This document shows, one piece after another, positions 42,601 to 49,899 of a stretch of DNA of 61,141 nt. The stretch is from the IMG/VR virus record IMGVR_UViG_3300037963_003681, positions 1 through 61,141 of that record; one strand, given 5' to 3'. The DNA comes from a virus. Under the pieces are notes generated by a model that worked only from the letters and a program-made list of their open reading frames with translations, had not been told where the DNA came from and did not search any database. The translations under genes and the position numbers were made by a program. Positions within the stretch are counted from its first letter, which is position 1. Each line of letters starts with the position of its first letter.

Positions 42601-43712
42601 ACAAACGCCAGACCGCCTGGCTTCAAAACTATCGTATTATCAAGGAAATTAATGAGCGTATCTGTATCATCATTATGATAAATGTGTTGATCAACACCAA
42701 TTTTACTAAAAATTCCAGTACCAGTTATATCTATGTTGCCAACACCTGTAATGTTTTGAGAATTAATATCTAAATTACCGCCAAGCTGAGGAGTAGTATC
42801 ATCTACAATATCTCCTCCACCTCTAAACTCACCAGCATCTACCTTTTTAAGTTGTGAATCTGTAGCATCCCAAATTAATAAATAATCTGAATCTGCACTA
42901 GTTACTTCCACTCTACTGTTAATTAAATCAGGATTTACATTAAATTCTGTACTTTCTAATGATAGTCCTGTTCCTGCTGTATATTCTGTATTAGTATCTG
43001 TAACAGTTTCTGTAGCTGCAGTTATACCTATTACGTGACCATTACTATCTAATAAAATATCTTGGATATAAGTTCTACCACTATTATCAGAAGAAGAAGC
43101 AGCTGATGCTATAGTAGGATGAGAAGTTAAGTAATTTTGCAGATCTACTATCTGGGATTCAGTTATTCGTAAAGCACCTGTATGTTGAACTACTGAACTT
43201 TCGGTGATGTTAGTATCTGGTACATTAGCCCATGTAACTGCTGAAGATAAATCGTTTGTTTCGGTAAATGATGTTAAATAATTTTGTAAATCTACTATTT
43301 GAGATTCTGTAAGTCTTAATGCTCCACTATGTTGAATAACAGAGCTTTCCGTAATATTAGCATCTGGTACATTAACCCAAGTGACAGATGAAGATAGATC
43401 ATTAGTTTCTGTAACAGCACCGGATTCTGTAGCTGTAGTAATACCTATAACATGTCCATTATTATCAAGCAAAATATCTTGTATATATGTACGACCACTA
43501 TTATTTGATGAACTAGCTGCTGATATATTAGGGTGAGATTGTAAATAATCTAGTCCACTACCTATAGGATTTAAGCCACTCCATGCTGTAGTTCCATCTC
43601 CTATTTTTAATATATTATTAGTAGTATCAAACCCTGGTTCACCTTGTGATAATACAGGATTACTACTCCAATCCGTCCCTCTTCTTAATTTAATTGTATT
43701 ATTAACTGGCAT
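36693..43712 (-). CDS. 2339-residue tail fibre with Mtd-N domain and long repeat stalk
   Basis: N-terminus (1-52) TIKLRRGTDWSSNPVLSQGE..LKIGDGTTAWSGL is a textbook Mtd-N-like fibre attachment domain. Then come repeats: TYIQDILLDNNGHVIGITTA (four copies over the protein), ITESSV-Q-H-G-ALR-TESQIVDLQNYL (two copies), and VVEDTTPQLGGNLD (five copies, several followed by ITG-GDIDI). SPARKLHVVGDVEISGT and glycine runs lie in the middle. Between ~1300 and ~2080 there is a long array built from FTTADHSKLDGIEA-ADVTDTANVT-AGALMDSEL and NTETGITVTYQDADGTIDF units. The C-terminus (~2100-2339) is a beta domain with LPSNKTFMADVNI, similar to IPNNKTFAYNLELL in the 4438-residue fibre. It probably forms a rod-like trimeric fibre with a C-terminal tip. 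Confidence 0.9.
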   Translation of the reverse strand: MPVNNTIKLRRGTDWSSNPVLSQGEPGFDTTNNILKIGDGTTAWSGLNPIGSGLDYLQSHPNISAASSSNNSGRTYIQDILLDNNGHVIGITTATESGAVTETNDLSSSVTWVNVPDANITESSVIQHSGALRLTESQIVDLQNYLTSFTETNDLSSAVTWANVPDTNITESSVVQHTGALRITESQIVDLQNYLTSHPTIASAASSSDNSGRTYIQDILLDSNGHVIGITAATETVTDTNTEYTAGTGLSLESTEFNVNPDLINSRVEVTSADSDYLLIWDATDSQLKKVDAGEFRGGGDIVDDTTPQLGGNLDINSQNITGVGNIDITGTGIFSKIGVDQHIYHNDDTDTLINFLDNTIVLKPGGLAFVTAEKRGSAPHEVTINDGANNIDFVVKGNGSNQGNPGIKFDASTNKLGINGVGEPSWELDVAGDIGLGEYIYHRTDTDTYIRFQDNDVRISTAGSERVTVDPNGNVGIGTGTPAHTLDVVGIGRFTHTPTGLGLAIVNSSGQGLHLGEIVYNSYGSSYDDDLYTGLTHTKLDGSQEYMLLSKGDHTFMSAKDGSSVIIRGGNNNQTYQLLVNNFMFGVGQHNEKMKFDSTKVAFNLNNENLDFAVHGTSNNLIYADASTDSIGIGTDNPGNNKVRIQHNTARYNSENTAHIKIQNSGATIGGLIGADATDDVFYIQAVEPGSSWGKDIALQAMGGKVGVGTVNPAPAGGDTSIHIAATNYPELKLTNDTTGHGALSGTAIQVVSNSFVVTNRQKSSSITFNAFDSVGVSKERLNLSPAVSVFNEDGENVDFRIEGNSDQNLFYADASTDRIGLGTSSPDYTLDVVGHVQAQGSFARFLSRDLPVVTKLQSSSSDLAGLIGTESAHDLYLTTDNTTRMVITSGDGNVGIATTDPVRKLHVVGDVEISGTIFQSGSVFQGGGGGGGISNVVEDTTPQLGGNLDLNSNNITGAGDIDIIGDIQNSGEFKTAFETAANYFGVSASSSVKRLFSPNSDIRIVGGGTQDTRNNIQITNLNGIKIEGGSTTATDITINTRHVDANIVVPTGNLGLGTTSPARKLHVVGDIEISGTIFQSGSVFEGGGGGGGISNIVEDTTPQLGGNLDVNGKDIIGSGDISTTGHIILQETMPNHCGIQIKSSGDVDGGLHIGSCSDANGITNAMGLRHSSMDGSNDFMICANTDGATFVSAKDSKTLTLTAGGNNSSTKLELRDTSLGFRFNVNKANVDLQYNGDNENNVFYIDASADSIGVGTDSPQTRLDVSGVITASGFKTQHGTSSQFLKADGSVDTNTYSTTDTQLTEEQVEDFVGGMVTGNTETGITVTYDDSDGTLDFVVASQTDENFTTADHSKLDGIEAGADVTDTANVTSAGALMDSELTDLAGVKGVTISTLQVKPSEGAFADGDKTKLDAIEASADVTDATNVDAAGAVMNTDTSTASMSFVVDEDNMSSDSDTKVPTQQSVKAYIDSAGYLTAHPNISAASSSDNSGNTFIQDITLDSNGHVTALTTATASAGGGGGIGNVVEDTTPQLGGNLDLNSKDITGTGDIDVTGSGHFSGKVEADSFVKDGGTSSQFLKADGSVDTNTYSTTDTQLTEEQVEDFVGGMLTGNTETGITVTYQDADGTIDFVVASQTDENFTTADHSKLDGIEANADVTDTANVTSAGALMDSEVTNLSQVKAFDSSDYATAAQGTKADSAQQPPSEGAFANGDKTKLDGIETGATADQTDEEIQDIVGAMLSSNTETGITVTYQDADGTIDFVVASQTDENFTTADHSKLDGIEASADVTDTANVTSAGALMDSELASIADVKALDQSVVAGASPNFVTTNMTDASDKRFMTDAQETKLDSVESSADVTDTANVTAAGALMDSELTDLAGVKGVTISTLQSKPSEGAFADGDKTKLDGIEANATADQTDEEIQDIVGAMLSGNTETGITVTYQDADGTIDFVVASQTDENFTTADHSKLDGIEASADVTDTANVTAAGALMDSELTDLAGVKGVTISTLQVKPSEGAFANGDKTKLDGIEASADVTDATNVNAAGAVMNTDTSTSSMDFVIDEDNMSSNSATKVPTQQSVKAYVDANAGGGGGGGSMTTVKANGSQVGGADIVTLDFASNFAITETPDTEVNIDLSSSINTQGITATTGLIVGVSGLHHQSGTIVHSTEAAWGDFPGNAQNSINLLTGRTTNATFTSLEMNNGMYSGVKLPSNKTFMADVNIVGRRTNTGATAGGRQHAAYQIKACIVNDAFGTALVGSASKTVIAESNSAWDVQLAFAGAQSGQTDYLLVQCKGAASTNVNWVAKVDLLEVGGLNETSAYREANILSNMSPEIIP

Positions 43713-43734
43713 GATATTATCCTATATTATATAA

Positions 43735-44025
43735 CTACGGAGAACCACCATCAATTATAGTATGGTAAAGATATAACGGACTACTCATTCCACTACCAGC
43801 AATACTAGCCATTCCACTGAGTGTAATAGGCATATTATTAGCTATATAAGTACTCAATCCAACTACATCAGTAGCATAACTAATAGTAGAAGAAAATCCT
43901 GTTTGGATTTCAATAGTGTTTACAACTGTACTAGTTACTTCTAGATTTTCAGTATTATCTTCTGTAGAAGTTTCAATCTCTAATGTAGTAGTTACATCTG
44001 AAATTTCTAAAGTAAAATCGCTCAT
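43735..44025 (-). CDS. Small fibre-cassette protein
   Basis: 96 residues, no recognised family. Low-complexity Thr/Ser/Glu-rich beta-type sequence in the first half (LEISDVTTTLEIETSTEDN), then a hydrophobic-polar region YIANNMPITLSGMASIAGSGM. The start codon shares a base with the stop of the BppU-like gene upstream. The N-terminal part resembles in style the first 45 residues before the collagen stalk in the 383- and 4438-residue fibres, so it may be an independent fibre-base component. Function unknown. Confidence 0.55.
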   Translation of the reverse strand: MSDFTLEISDVTTTLEIETSTEDNTENLEVTSTVVNTIEIQTGFSSTISYATDVVGLSTYIANNMPITLSGMASIAGSGMSSPLYLYHTIIDGGSP

Positions 44026-44429
44026 TAGGTATTACACTCCAAGGCTGTACTAGATTTACTATAACGTTTCTGTATAGTTACAGTACCATACAGTAGTCTA
44101 GTAACAAATTTACCACCTTGGCTGTAATGATCTTCATCGGACTGTAACTCTAGGTCATATTTAGCTGTATTAAAATCAAATCCATTAGTAGTACCAGCAG
44201 GAAATAATAAATTAATTTTACCTGAAGATCCTTCGATATTAAAATCATAAGAAGTTTTATTAGCATTATCACTATCAAAAGTTTGTGTGACATTTGCACT
44301 GGTTTTCCAAGTAAGCCTAGCACACCAACCTGTTAAATCAATGACAGTACCAGCACTGTCCTTATAAATTAAAGACATTTTGAACGATGAGCCTTGCTCA
44401 ATGTCAAAATTGTATAGACTTGCTCCCAT
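44025..44429 (-). CDS. BppU-N-like fibre adaptor, copy 1
   Basis: 134 residues, paralogue of the 142-residue protein at 35335-35763 (shared LT-WCARL-WK, GKI-L, YDLELQ and an aligned G(T)-(V/I)-(T/S)-x-I-x-(K/R) strand). The N-terminus LYNFDIEQGSSFKMSLIYKD resembles the N-terminal beta domain of baseplate upper proteins. First gene after the major capsid terminator and first gene of fibre cassette 1. The stop overlaps the next start by one base, exactly as in copy 2. Probable anchor between virion and fibre; whether on tail or head cannot be told from sequence. Confidence 0.7.
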   Translation of the reverse strand: MGASLYNFDIEQGSSFKMSLIYKDSAGTVIDLTGWCARLTWKTSANVTQTFDSDNANKTSYDFNIEGSSGKINLLFPAGTTNGFDFNTAKYDLELQSDEDHYSQGGKFVTRLLYGTVTIQKRYSKSSTALECNT

Positions 44430-44480
44430 AATAATTTACCTTGTATAGAGTAGTATATTAGTTAGATACACCCGAGACAT

Positions 44481-44508
44481 AAAAAAAGCCACCCATTTGG
44501 TGGGCGGC
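44481..44508 (-). terminator. Rho-independent terminator after the major capsid gene
   Basis: Read leftward: GCCGCCCA pairs with TGGGTGGC (one mismatch) around a five-base loop, followed by seven T. It begins 28 bases after the capsid stop codon and separates the head genes from fibre cassette 1. Confidence 0.85.
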
Positions 44509-44535
44509 TTTTCCTATTACATCTATAAAGATAGA

Positions 44536-45549
44536 TTATAGAGAACCAAGAAGTACTCGTCTGTTATCAAGAACAGCAAAGCCTTGCTCAGCCCAACCGT
44601 AGAAACCAGCTCTCTTCTGACGATGAAGGGTATCGTCTTCGTAGATCTGTACTCCTTCACGGACAGGCATGATAAAGCTGTCTCTCTTGCGAAGATCAAG
44701 ACCAACAACAATTTCAGTGTTGTGACCAGATGGCATTCCAGCACCGAGAGTGGTAGCATAGAAGTTCTGGTATTCTTGGCTTGCACCAAGTTCGTCTAGA
44801 TCATGCAAGTTGACACCGAAGATTCTATTTACGCTACCATCAGCAGCGGTATAGATCTCACGACGAGTAACTTCATCAACCTGATCAACACCCCAGTTAC
44901 GAATGTCTTCCATAGCTTCTGGAGAGACATACAAATCGGTAAGAGCACCTCTGTTGTTGCTAGCAGAGTTACCACCACCGTTACGACGCATGACAGTTTT
45001 AAGAAGAGAAACAAGTCTCTTGCTAAACTGACCAGCTGTTGCGTCACTATCATAAACAACGATATTACGGTCAACACCAGCTGCGAGAATGGTGTGCCAT
45101 CCATCGTCATTCATCTTCTTGACAAAAGAAGCTTCGAGAACTTCCATTGCACGACCGACTACGTCCCAACGAGCGTCACGAGCATACTTTAAGAGATAGT
45201 CGATGCTTGCACCGATATCAAAAGTAGGAACCATGACGTAATCGCCTTCGACGTGACGTTCTGGAATATAGCCATGATTAGGAACAGTATAGGCAACAAA
45301 GTCCTTTTCTGTACCTGGGGCTAAGAAATCAAGTGGGAATTCTGGAGTAGCACTCTGTGCCAACTGAATTGGCTCAAAGATACCATCGAGAATGTTTCCA
45401 CTAAGAACACCTTGACGGAGTGGCTGCTCAAGGGCTTTTGCAAATTCTGCATTAGCTGCAAGAGAAGTCTCTCTGTGCTGCGAACCAGATTTGACCAAAA
45501 GATCAGTCAATTCTGGAGTAGGTTGAAATGCTTTAGTTTCTGCTGACAT
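44536..45549 (-). CDS. Major capsid protein, HK97 fold (putative)
   Basis: 337 residues. I place the start at ATG 45549 (MSAETKAFQP) because AAGGAGA lies eight bases upstream. The longer frame from 45579 would overlap the decoration gene and lacks a ribosome site. The order decoration, capsid, strong terminator and the clean codon use fit the most expressed virion gene. Sequence features fit an HK97-type shell protein: helical N-arm (~10-45), E-loop-like beta region (LAPGTEKDFVAYTVPNHGYIPERHVEGDYVMVP), long spine helix (~115-150), P-domain DLYVSPEAMEDIRNWG and a C-terminal strand set ending RAGFYGWAEQGFAVLDNRRV. No N-terminal delta domain is seen, consistent with a separate scaffold. Confidence 0.85.
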   Translation of the reverse strand: MSAETKAFQPTPELTDLLVKSGSQHRETSLAANAEFAKALEQPLRQGVLSGNILDGIFEPIQLAQSATPEFPLDFLAPGTEKDFVAYTVPNHGYIPERHVEGDYVMVPTFDIGASIDYLLKYARDARWDVVGRAMEVLEASFVKKMNDDGWHTILAAGVDRNIVVYDSDATAGQFSKRLVSLLKTVMRRNGGGNSASNNRGALTDLYVSPEAMEDIRNWGVDQVDEVTRREIYTAADGSVNRIFGVNLHDLDELGASQEYQNFYATTLGAGMPSGHNTEIVVGLDLRKRDSFIMPVREGVQIYEDDTLHRQKRAGFYGWAEQGFAVLDNRRVLLGSL

Positions 45550-45571
45550 GTTAGTTTTCTCCTTTTTAAAG

Positions 45572-46024
45572 TTAGGCAATGTTAATAGCGACCTTGGCGA
45601 ACCCGTCTGAATCTTTGCTACTCAAAAATGTACCGACTCTGGCTCCGCCGCCAGAAGTCGAAATATTACCATTGTTATGAACAAACGCACCTGAACCTGC
45701 AGATGGAACTGCACCAGTATCAAGATTGCTTGTGGTAATCTGTCCAACTTGGAGCAAAGTAACTTTGCCACCCTTCTGAACTTCATCTTTATGATAATTG
45801 ATATGCTGTCTTGTAAGATCAAGATCAACAATATCGTTAAGAAGAATACCAACAGGATTAGCACTTGCTAAAGCCGATGTATATTCAACAACTGCACTGG
45901 AATCATCCATAGAAACACCTGATCCAGCTGTCTTAACAGAAGCTACACCACCACGAGTGGCAGTCGCGTCTGAGAAGAAAGATACATCAGTCTGAGTTTC
46001 GATACGATCTGGTTTAAGAGCCAT
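45572..46024 (-). CDS. Head decoration/stabilisation protein
   Basis: 150 residues with Gly/Ser/Ala-rich beta structure. Segments such as NPVGILLNDIVDLDLTRQHINYHKDEVQKGGKVTLLQ and GARVGTFLSSKDSDGFAKVAINIA match the general pattern of capsid decoration proteins (a ring of Gly-bounded strands that bind the capsid threefold axes). It lies between the protease-scaffold and capsid genes, which is its usual place. Upstream AGGGAGA serves as ribosome site. Family assignment is by context and pattern. Confidence 0.7.
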   Translation of the reverse strand: MALKPDRIETQTDVSFFSDATATRGGVASVKTAGSGVSMDDSSAVVEYTSALASANPVGILLNDIVDLDLTRQHINYHKDEVQKGGKVTLLQVGQITTSNLDTGAVPSAGSGAFVHNNGNISTSGGGARVGTFLSSKDSDGFAKVAINIA

Positions 46025-46037
46025 GTTTTATCTCCCT

Positions 46038-46841
46038 TTATTTTGAGGTGTTACCGAGTCTAGCACTTACAAATTCTACAAGTTCTGCGCGAACACTAGC
46101 TTCTGCTGATTCTGTTTCTGATGCGTCACTTCCAACGCTCAGATCAACGGTTTCGTCAGCTTCAACTTCTTCTAAAGCTGATTCAGCTTCTTCAAGTTCG
46201 TCTGATTCTGAAGCCTTTTCTTTCTCTTCTTTCTTCTTTTCTAAAGCTTCTTTAAGAGCTGGTGGCATCTTTGCCTCAGCATCTTCTTCAGCCTGTGCAG
46301 GCTTCATAGTAGCCAGAAGTGAAGTCATAGATTCAAATGCTTCGTCATCAAGACTTTCAAATTTCTCAACAGCAGCGGAAGCAGCGTCGTCATCGAGACC
46401 CGCTTCAACCAAATTGGCTTTTCTCTTCATAAGCATATCTTTTCTGGCCTGTTCTTCTTCCTTCATCTTGTAACCAGCGATAACTTCGTTGGCTTCTTCA
46501 AGAGAGGTTTGAGCGGCCTTAAGAGCTTCTTCGAGTTCTGCTTTGCTTGCTAATATTTCTTCAAGCTCAGCTTTTGATTTGTCTTCTTTGTTTTTCATCT
46601 CAGCCATTAATTCTTTCTTGGATTTAACTTCTTCTTCCATCTTCATGGCAAGAGTTTCTAACTCCTCAGACTTGGCTTCGAGCATTTCTTCTTTTTCTTT
46701 CATAGCTGCCTCTAGGGTTTGGTTGGTTTTCTCTAGTTCAGAAGCTAACGTTTTTGCTTCCTCTGTTTGGTCACAACTAGCTGCAACAGTGTCTAACTTA
46801 TCACTAATTTCTGCAACTTGTTTTTCGATATTTTCACTCAT
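46038..46841 (-). CDS. Internal in-frame start: free scaffolding protein
   Basis: Within the protease-scaffold gene, ATG at 46841 (MSENIEKQVAEISDKL) has GGAG nine bases upstream (46851-46854), exactly at the junction between the protease and coiled-coil parts. Translation here would give a 267-residue scaffold lacking the protease. Lambda C/Nu3 uses the same arrangement. The junction position plus ribosome site make it likely; expression is inferred. Confidence 0.7.
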   Translation of the reverse strand: MSENIEKQVAEISDKLDTVAASCDQTEEAKTLASELEKTNQTLEAAMKEKEEMLEAKSEELETLAMKMEEEVKSKKELMAEMKNKEDKSKAELEEILASKAELEEALKAAQTSLEEANEVIAGYKMKEEEQARKDMLMKRKANLVEAGLDDDAASAAVEKFESLDDEAFESMTSLLATMKPAQAEEDAEAKMPPALKEALEKKKEEKEKASESDELEEAESALEEVEADETVDLSVGSDASETESAEASVRAELVEFVSARLGNTSK

Positions 46842-47666
46842 AATGATATTCTCCGTGTCTTCGCTAGTTATGGGCTTATTATGTACTACACCTGAATTTG
46901 ATAAATTGTCATTTTTTTTATCCAATAAATCCTCAATTAATTGTCTTTGAAATATTATACTATCCGGATTAGCTGGTTTGTCAACAAAACCTTTACCACT
47001 AAATGTAATATTTCTTAAAACTCTACCAATTTTATAATCTTCTTGTTCACCTCGTCCTCCGTAAGCTCTAAGATATTTTGATAAGTAGGCTGTCTCTTCG
47101 TTACGAGCTAAAACTTTATATTCACCTGTAATTTTATTTGTTAAGCCGTAATCAAAACCTTTGAAATAACACTCCATACTAACGTATTTTGTGCCATTTT
47201 CAATCTCAGCAATCAATCTTTCTGCTCTTTCTTTGAGTTCTGGTGTGCTATAGGCTCTGTAAATAACAGATCCTGTAACAATATGAAATTTTTCTGGTAG
47301 ATCATCCAAGCTGGTTTCATCAGCAATAGTTTTACCTTCTAAATCAATTGGCCAATTTGATGTGATATGACCAATAATTGTATTTTCATCATGTTCTAAA
47401 TTAGTAGGCTTATCTTCTGGGGTCGCTCTTGCTGCCCAAACTTCTGCCTTATCAAATACATCGTCATTTCTGTTCCATGACGAACTTACTAAAATAGACT
47501 GTACATAATATAAATCCGCGTCACTAATGGATGCAGCTACTTTAGTTTTTAATTGTTTATTTTGTGTAATATCACATGGTTCTACAATTGAAGCATATGT
47601 AATGCTATTAGAGGCAGATATTTTACCTGCTAAACCATCATCGCTTTCTTGAGGATATATGATCAT
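46038..47666 (-). CDS. Prohead maturation protease fused to scaffold
   Basis: 542 residues. Residues 1-~245 are a head maturation protease. His92 in KPTNLEHDENTIIGHI and Ser163 in YVSMECYFKGFDY are the likely catalytic pair of the phage T4 gp21/U35-like families, and the domain ends with the usual FSGKGFVDKPANP motif. Residues ~275-510 are an Ala/Glu/Lys-rich coiled coil without globular motifs, as in scaffolding proteins, and ~510-542 end in a basic-hydrophobic helix (LVEFVSARLGN), a typical capsid-binding tail. Starts inside the portal stop (ATGA overlap). The protease would cleave the scaffold and itself after prohead assembly. Confidence 0.88.
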   Translation of the reverse strand: MIIYPQESDDGLAGKISASNSITYASIVEPCDITQNKQLKTKVAASISDADLYYVQSILVSSSWNRNDDVFDKAEVWAARATPEDKPTNLEHDENTIIGHITSNWPIDLEGKTIADETSLDDLPEKFHIVTGSVIYRAYSTPELKERAERLIAEIENGTKYVSMECYFKGFDYGLTNKITGEYKVLARNEETAYLSKYLRAYGGRGEQEDYKIGRVLRNITFSGKGFVDKPANPDSIIFQRQLIEDLLDKKNDNLSNSGVVHNKPITSEDTENIIMSENIEKQVAEISDKLDTVAASCDQTEEAKTLASELEKTNQTLEAAMKEKEEMLEAKSEELETLAMKMEEEVKSKKELMAEMKNKEDKSKAELEEILASKAELEEALKAAQTSLEEANEVIAGYKMKEEEQARKDMLMKRKANLVEAGLDDDAASAAVEKFESLDDEAFESMTSLLATMKPAQAEEDAEAKMPPALKEALEKKKEEKEKASESDELEEAESALEEVEADETVDLSVGSDASETESAEASVRAELVEFVSARLGNTSK

Positions 47667-49843
47667 TTAGTTATACCTTTATCGTTCAAAGTGCAATAAA
47701 AACTAGATTTAGCCTGCTTTTGATCATCAACAGACAAATCTCTATTTAATTGTGAAGCCAACTGTCTTAACCATACACTATAAGCGGTCAACTGTGTATA
47801 ATTTAAGTCGTTTAATTTTTCTGTAATAGTTTCGGAATTTATTATGCAGAATGGTTTGATATTGAAAAGAATACTACTCTTGACGTTTTCGAGTTCTTTA
47901 AGTTGATCATTAGATAAACTTCTGAGATTATTTTTTCCAAAGAAATCAAGTAATATTGGATTGATAATTTCGCTTATCTTTCCCTGAGCTTCGGTAGCCC
48001 ATAGCTGCAATGATGCTCCTGTCTGGGGCGAGAACGTTCGTTCTTTTCGTTTCTCTGTATCTTTTGATAATTTGGGTCGTCCTTGCTGCGGTTCTCCAGG
48101 CAAAGATTCTGGCGAATCTTTTGCCAACTTTGTTGGTTTTGGCTTTTGCCGCATTTCGAGTGAACTTTTCTCTCCTTCTTTCTTAGGATCAAGTTCCAAT
48201 CCAACTTCGCTCGGGGAAGCAACTCCGCTTTGTAAAGCGATTTTCTTAAGAGCGTTTTCGGGTTCGGGATCATGATATGGACTAGCTTTACCAACCATTC
48301 TATCCTTCTTTCTGTCTCTATCTTCTCTGTTTAGTCTAGTCTTCTCCATTTCTGGATCAAAACCGAATCTTGTCTGCAATAGCTCATCAGAAACAATATT
48401 TCTATCTGCTAATTGAATTAATAAAGCTTTTTCAGATTCTTCGTTTGATAAATCCATTCGATCAAATTCTACCTTAGCAGGTGCTCTGAAGCCCATAGCT
48501 TTCTGTACTAATCCTATCTCTCTTTCCCAAAATTCTGTCAACATATCTCTACCATATTGTAATCTTTGTGTCAAAGTTTTGAGACTGATAAAGTTATTAG
48601 TAGTACCAGCAGCCCCGTAGGTTCCAGTAAGAGTAGGAGGAATTCCTAAGCCAGCATATACTGAATTTAAGTGTGGCGTATATTTTGCCTCTCCTAAAAA
48701 TTGATGTACATTAGTTCTTGACTCTAGTAATTCGATATCTGGACCCCAAACCAAATCCATTGTACCTCCACCAACATTATTACCAAGTATATTAGCGAGC
48801 TTTGCTGCTGCTGCTTTTGTTGGAGCAATTTTGTGCTCTAGGCTACCTAGCTTGAATATTCTAATATTAGAAATAGCACCATCTAATGCTGCCATATCTG
48901 CTAACTTCAATTTTTCAATTACAGTAATATCATCCATAATAGAATAGATCATAGGGAAAGCCCATCTTTGCCAATCATCCTTCTTATAATGATAAACCAT
49001 GGTTTTTTGTGGATCTAATGGATATGCTTTTCTAGTAGCCGCTGCTTCTAAAATAGCGTCAGGTAATTGAGCTATTACATCTTTTTCTGCTTGATTTTTG
49101 GGAGCGTTAATTAATTTACGTAAAGTAGCAGGTATGGTTAATTCATATCTTTTATCACTTACAAACGAAGCTAAAGAACCCGCACATACTTCTACATAAA
49201 CAGGATCTATAAAAGTATATCTCCAAGGAATCTCTCTTTTTTCTACTTGCACACTCTCTAGATCGGTAATAATTAAATCTGGAGAAGCAACACTTTTGTA
49301 TAACTTATCTGCAACTTTTAAACTTAGTTTACCTGTTTGTCTATTGATTACAACATTACCACTCTTGTAAAGATTATTTAGAAATCTTTCACTTCTTTCT
49401 TTACCTTTACATTTTTTAAACCACCTTCTGTAGAATCTCTCAATACGTTTATTTTTATGAACTAATCTAATACCCTGTGCGCCAAAATCCCCCATTAAAT
49501 CAACCACGTTTTTAACGAGGCCAACTCTTTGATAAATATCCTCTGCCCTTTTCATTACTCCTTTAATTTTACGTGGAACTGCTTCGTCTGGTCTGAAGAA
49601 ATCATAGTCAGTTCGGGTTAATCCTGGTTTACCCGATGTATTAGTAGATAGGTTAGAATAATCTAATCCGTGTCTACGCATAGCTGTAGTATGATCTATA
49701 CCAACGTACTCTTCCATAGATTCTGAAGATTTGGTTAAAGCTTCTTTTTTAGAAGCTAAATCATCTCCCCATGCTACGTAAGCCTCTTCTCCTACTAAAG
49801 ATTGGTCCTGTATGGCGTCACTTTTAGGGTATTTTTTTGTCAT
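47663..49843 (-). CDS. Portal protein
   Basis: 726 residues. Order and composition fit phage portals: N-terminal helical arm with RHGLDYSNL and YDFFRPDE; clip/stem-like region QRVGLVKNVVDLMGDFGAQGIRL; wing beta structure with QTGKLSLKVAD and WRYTFIDPVYVEV; crown motifs VYAGLGIPPTLTGTYGAAGTTNNFISLKTLTQRLQYGR, a very typical portal signature (residues ~400-440); then helices and a disordered basic Lys/Pro/Glu-rich linker (~510-600), followed by a C-terminal ~130-residue helical extension. Role: DNA channel and packaging initiator. It sits directly after the large terminase with a 56-base gap. Confidence 0.93.
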   Translation of the reverse strand: MTKKYPKSDAIQDQSLVGEEAYVAWGDDLASKKEALTKSSESMEEYVGIDHTTAMRRHGLDYSNLSTNTSGKPGLTRTDYDFFRPDEAVPRKIKGVMKRAEDIYQRVGLVKNVVDLMGDFGAQGIRLVHKNKRIERFYRRWFKKCKGKERSERFLNNLYKSGNVVINRQTGKLSLKVADKLYKSVASPDLIITDLESVQVEKREIPWRYTFIDPVYVEVCAGSLASFVSDKRYELTIPATLRKLINAPKNQAEKDVIAQLPDAILEAAATRKAYPLDPQKTMVYHYKKDDWQRWAFPMIYSIMDDITVIEKLKLADMAALDGAISNIRIFKLGSLEHKIAPTKAAAAKLANILGNNVGGGTMDLVWGPDIELLESRTNVHQFLGEAKYTPHLNSVYAGLGIPPTLTGTYGAAGTTNNFISLKTLTQRLQYGRDMLTEFWEREIGLVQKAMGFRAPAKVEFDRMDLSNEESEKALLIQLADRNIVSDELLQTRFGFDPEMEKTRLNREDRDRKKDRMVGKASPYHDPEPENALKKIALQSGVASPSEVGLELDPKKEGEKSSLEMRQKPKPTKLAKDSPESLPGEPQQGRPKLSKDTEKRKERTFSPQTGASLQLWATEAQGKISEIINPILLDFFGKNNLRSLSNDQLKELENVKSSILFNIKPFCIINSETITEKLNDLNYTQLTAYSVWLRQLASQLNRDLSVDDQKQAKSSFYCTLNDKGITK

Positions 49844-49899
49844 AGTTTACCGTTTCAATTGTAATAGTATTGCAATTCCATTAACTTATTATACACTTT

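Noticed and set aside
36693-43712. Diversity-generating retroelement acting on the Mtd-N fibre
   Set aside because: No reverse transcriptase, no variable/template repeat pair with adenine-specific differences was seen; repeat differences are mainly synonymous.
44803-45192. 129-residue rightward frame opposite the capsid gene
   Set aside because: Shadow of a highly constrained capsid gene; no promoter or ribosome site, and composition not protein-like.
45550-45579. Longer capsid start at 45579 (MPNFKKEKTNMSAE)
   Set aside because: Overlaps the previous gene and has no ribosome site, while ATG 45549 has AAGGAGA at ideal distance.
46048-46473. Long rightward Ser-rich frame (141 residues) opposite the scaffold
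   Set aside because: It mirrors the Ala/Glu/Lys-rich coiled-coil codons of the real gene, has low-complexity Ser-rich sequence and no ribosome site.
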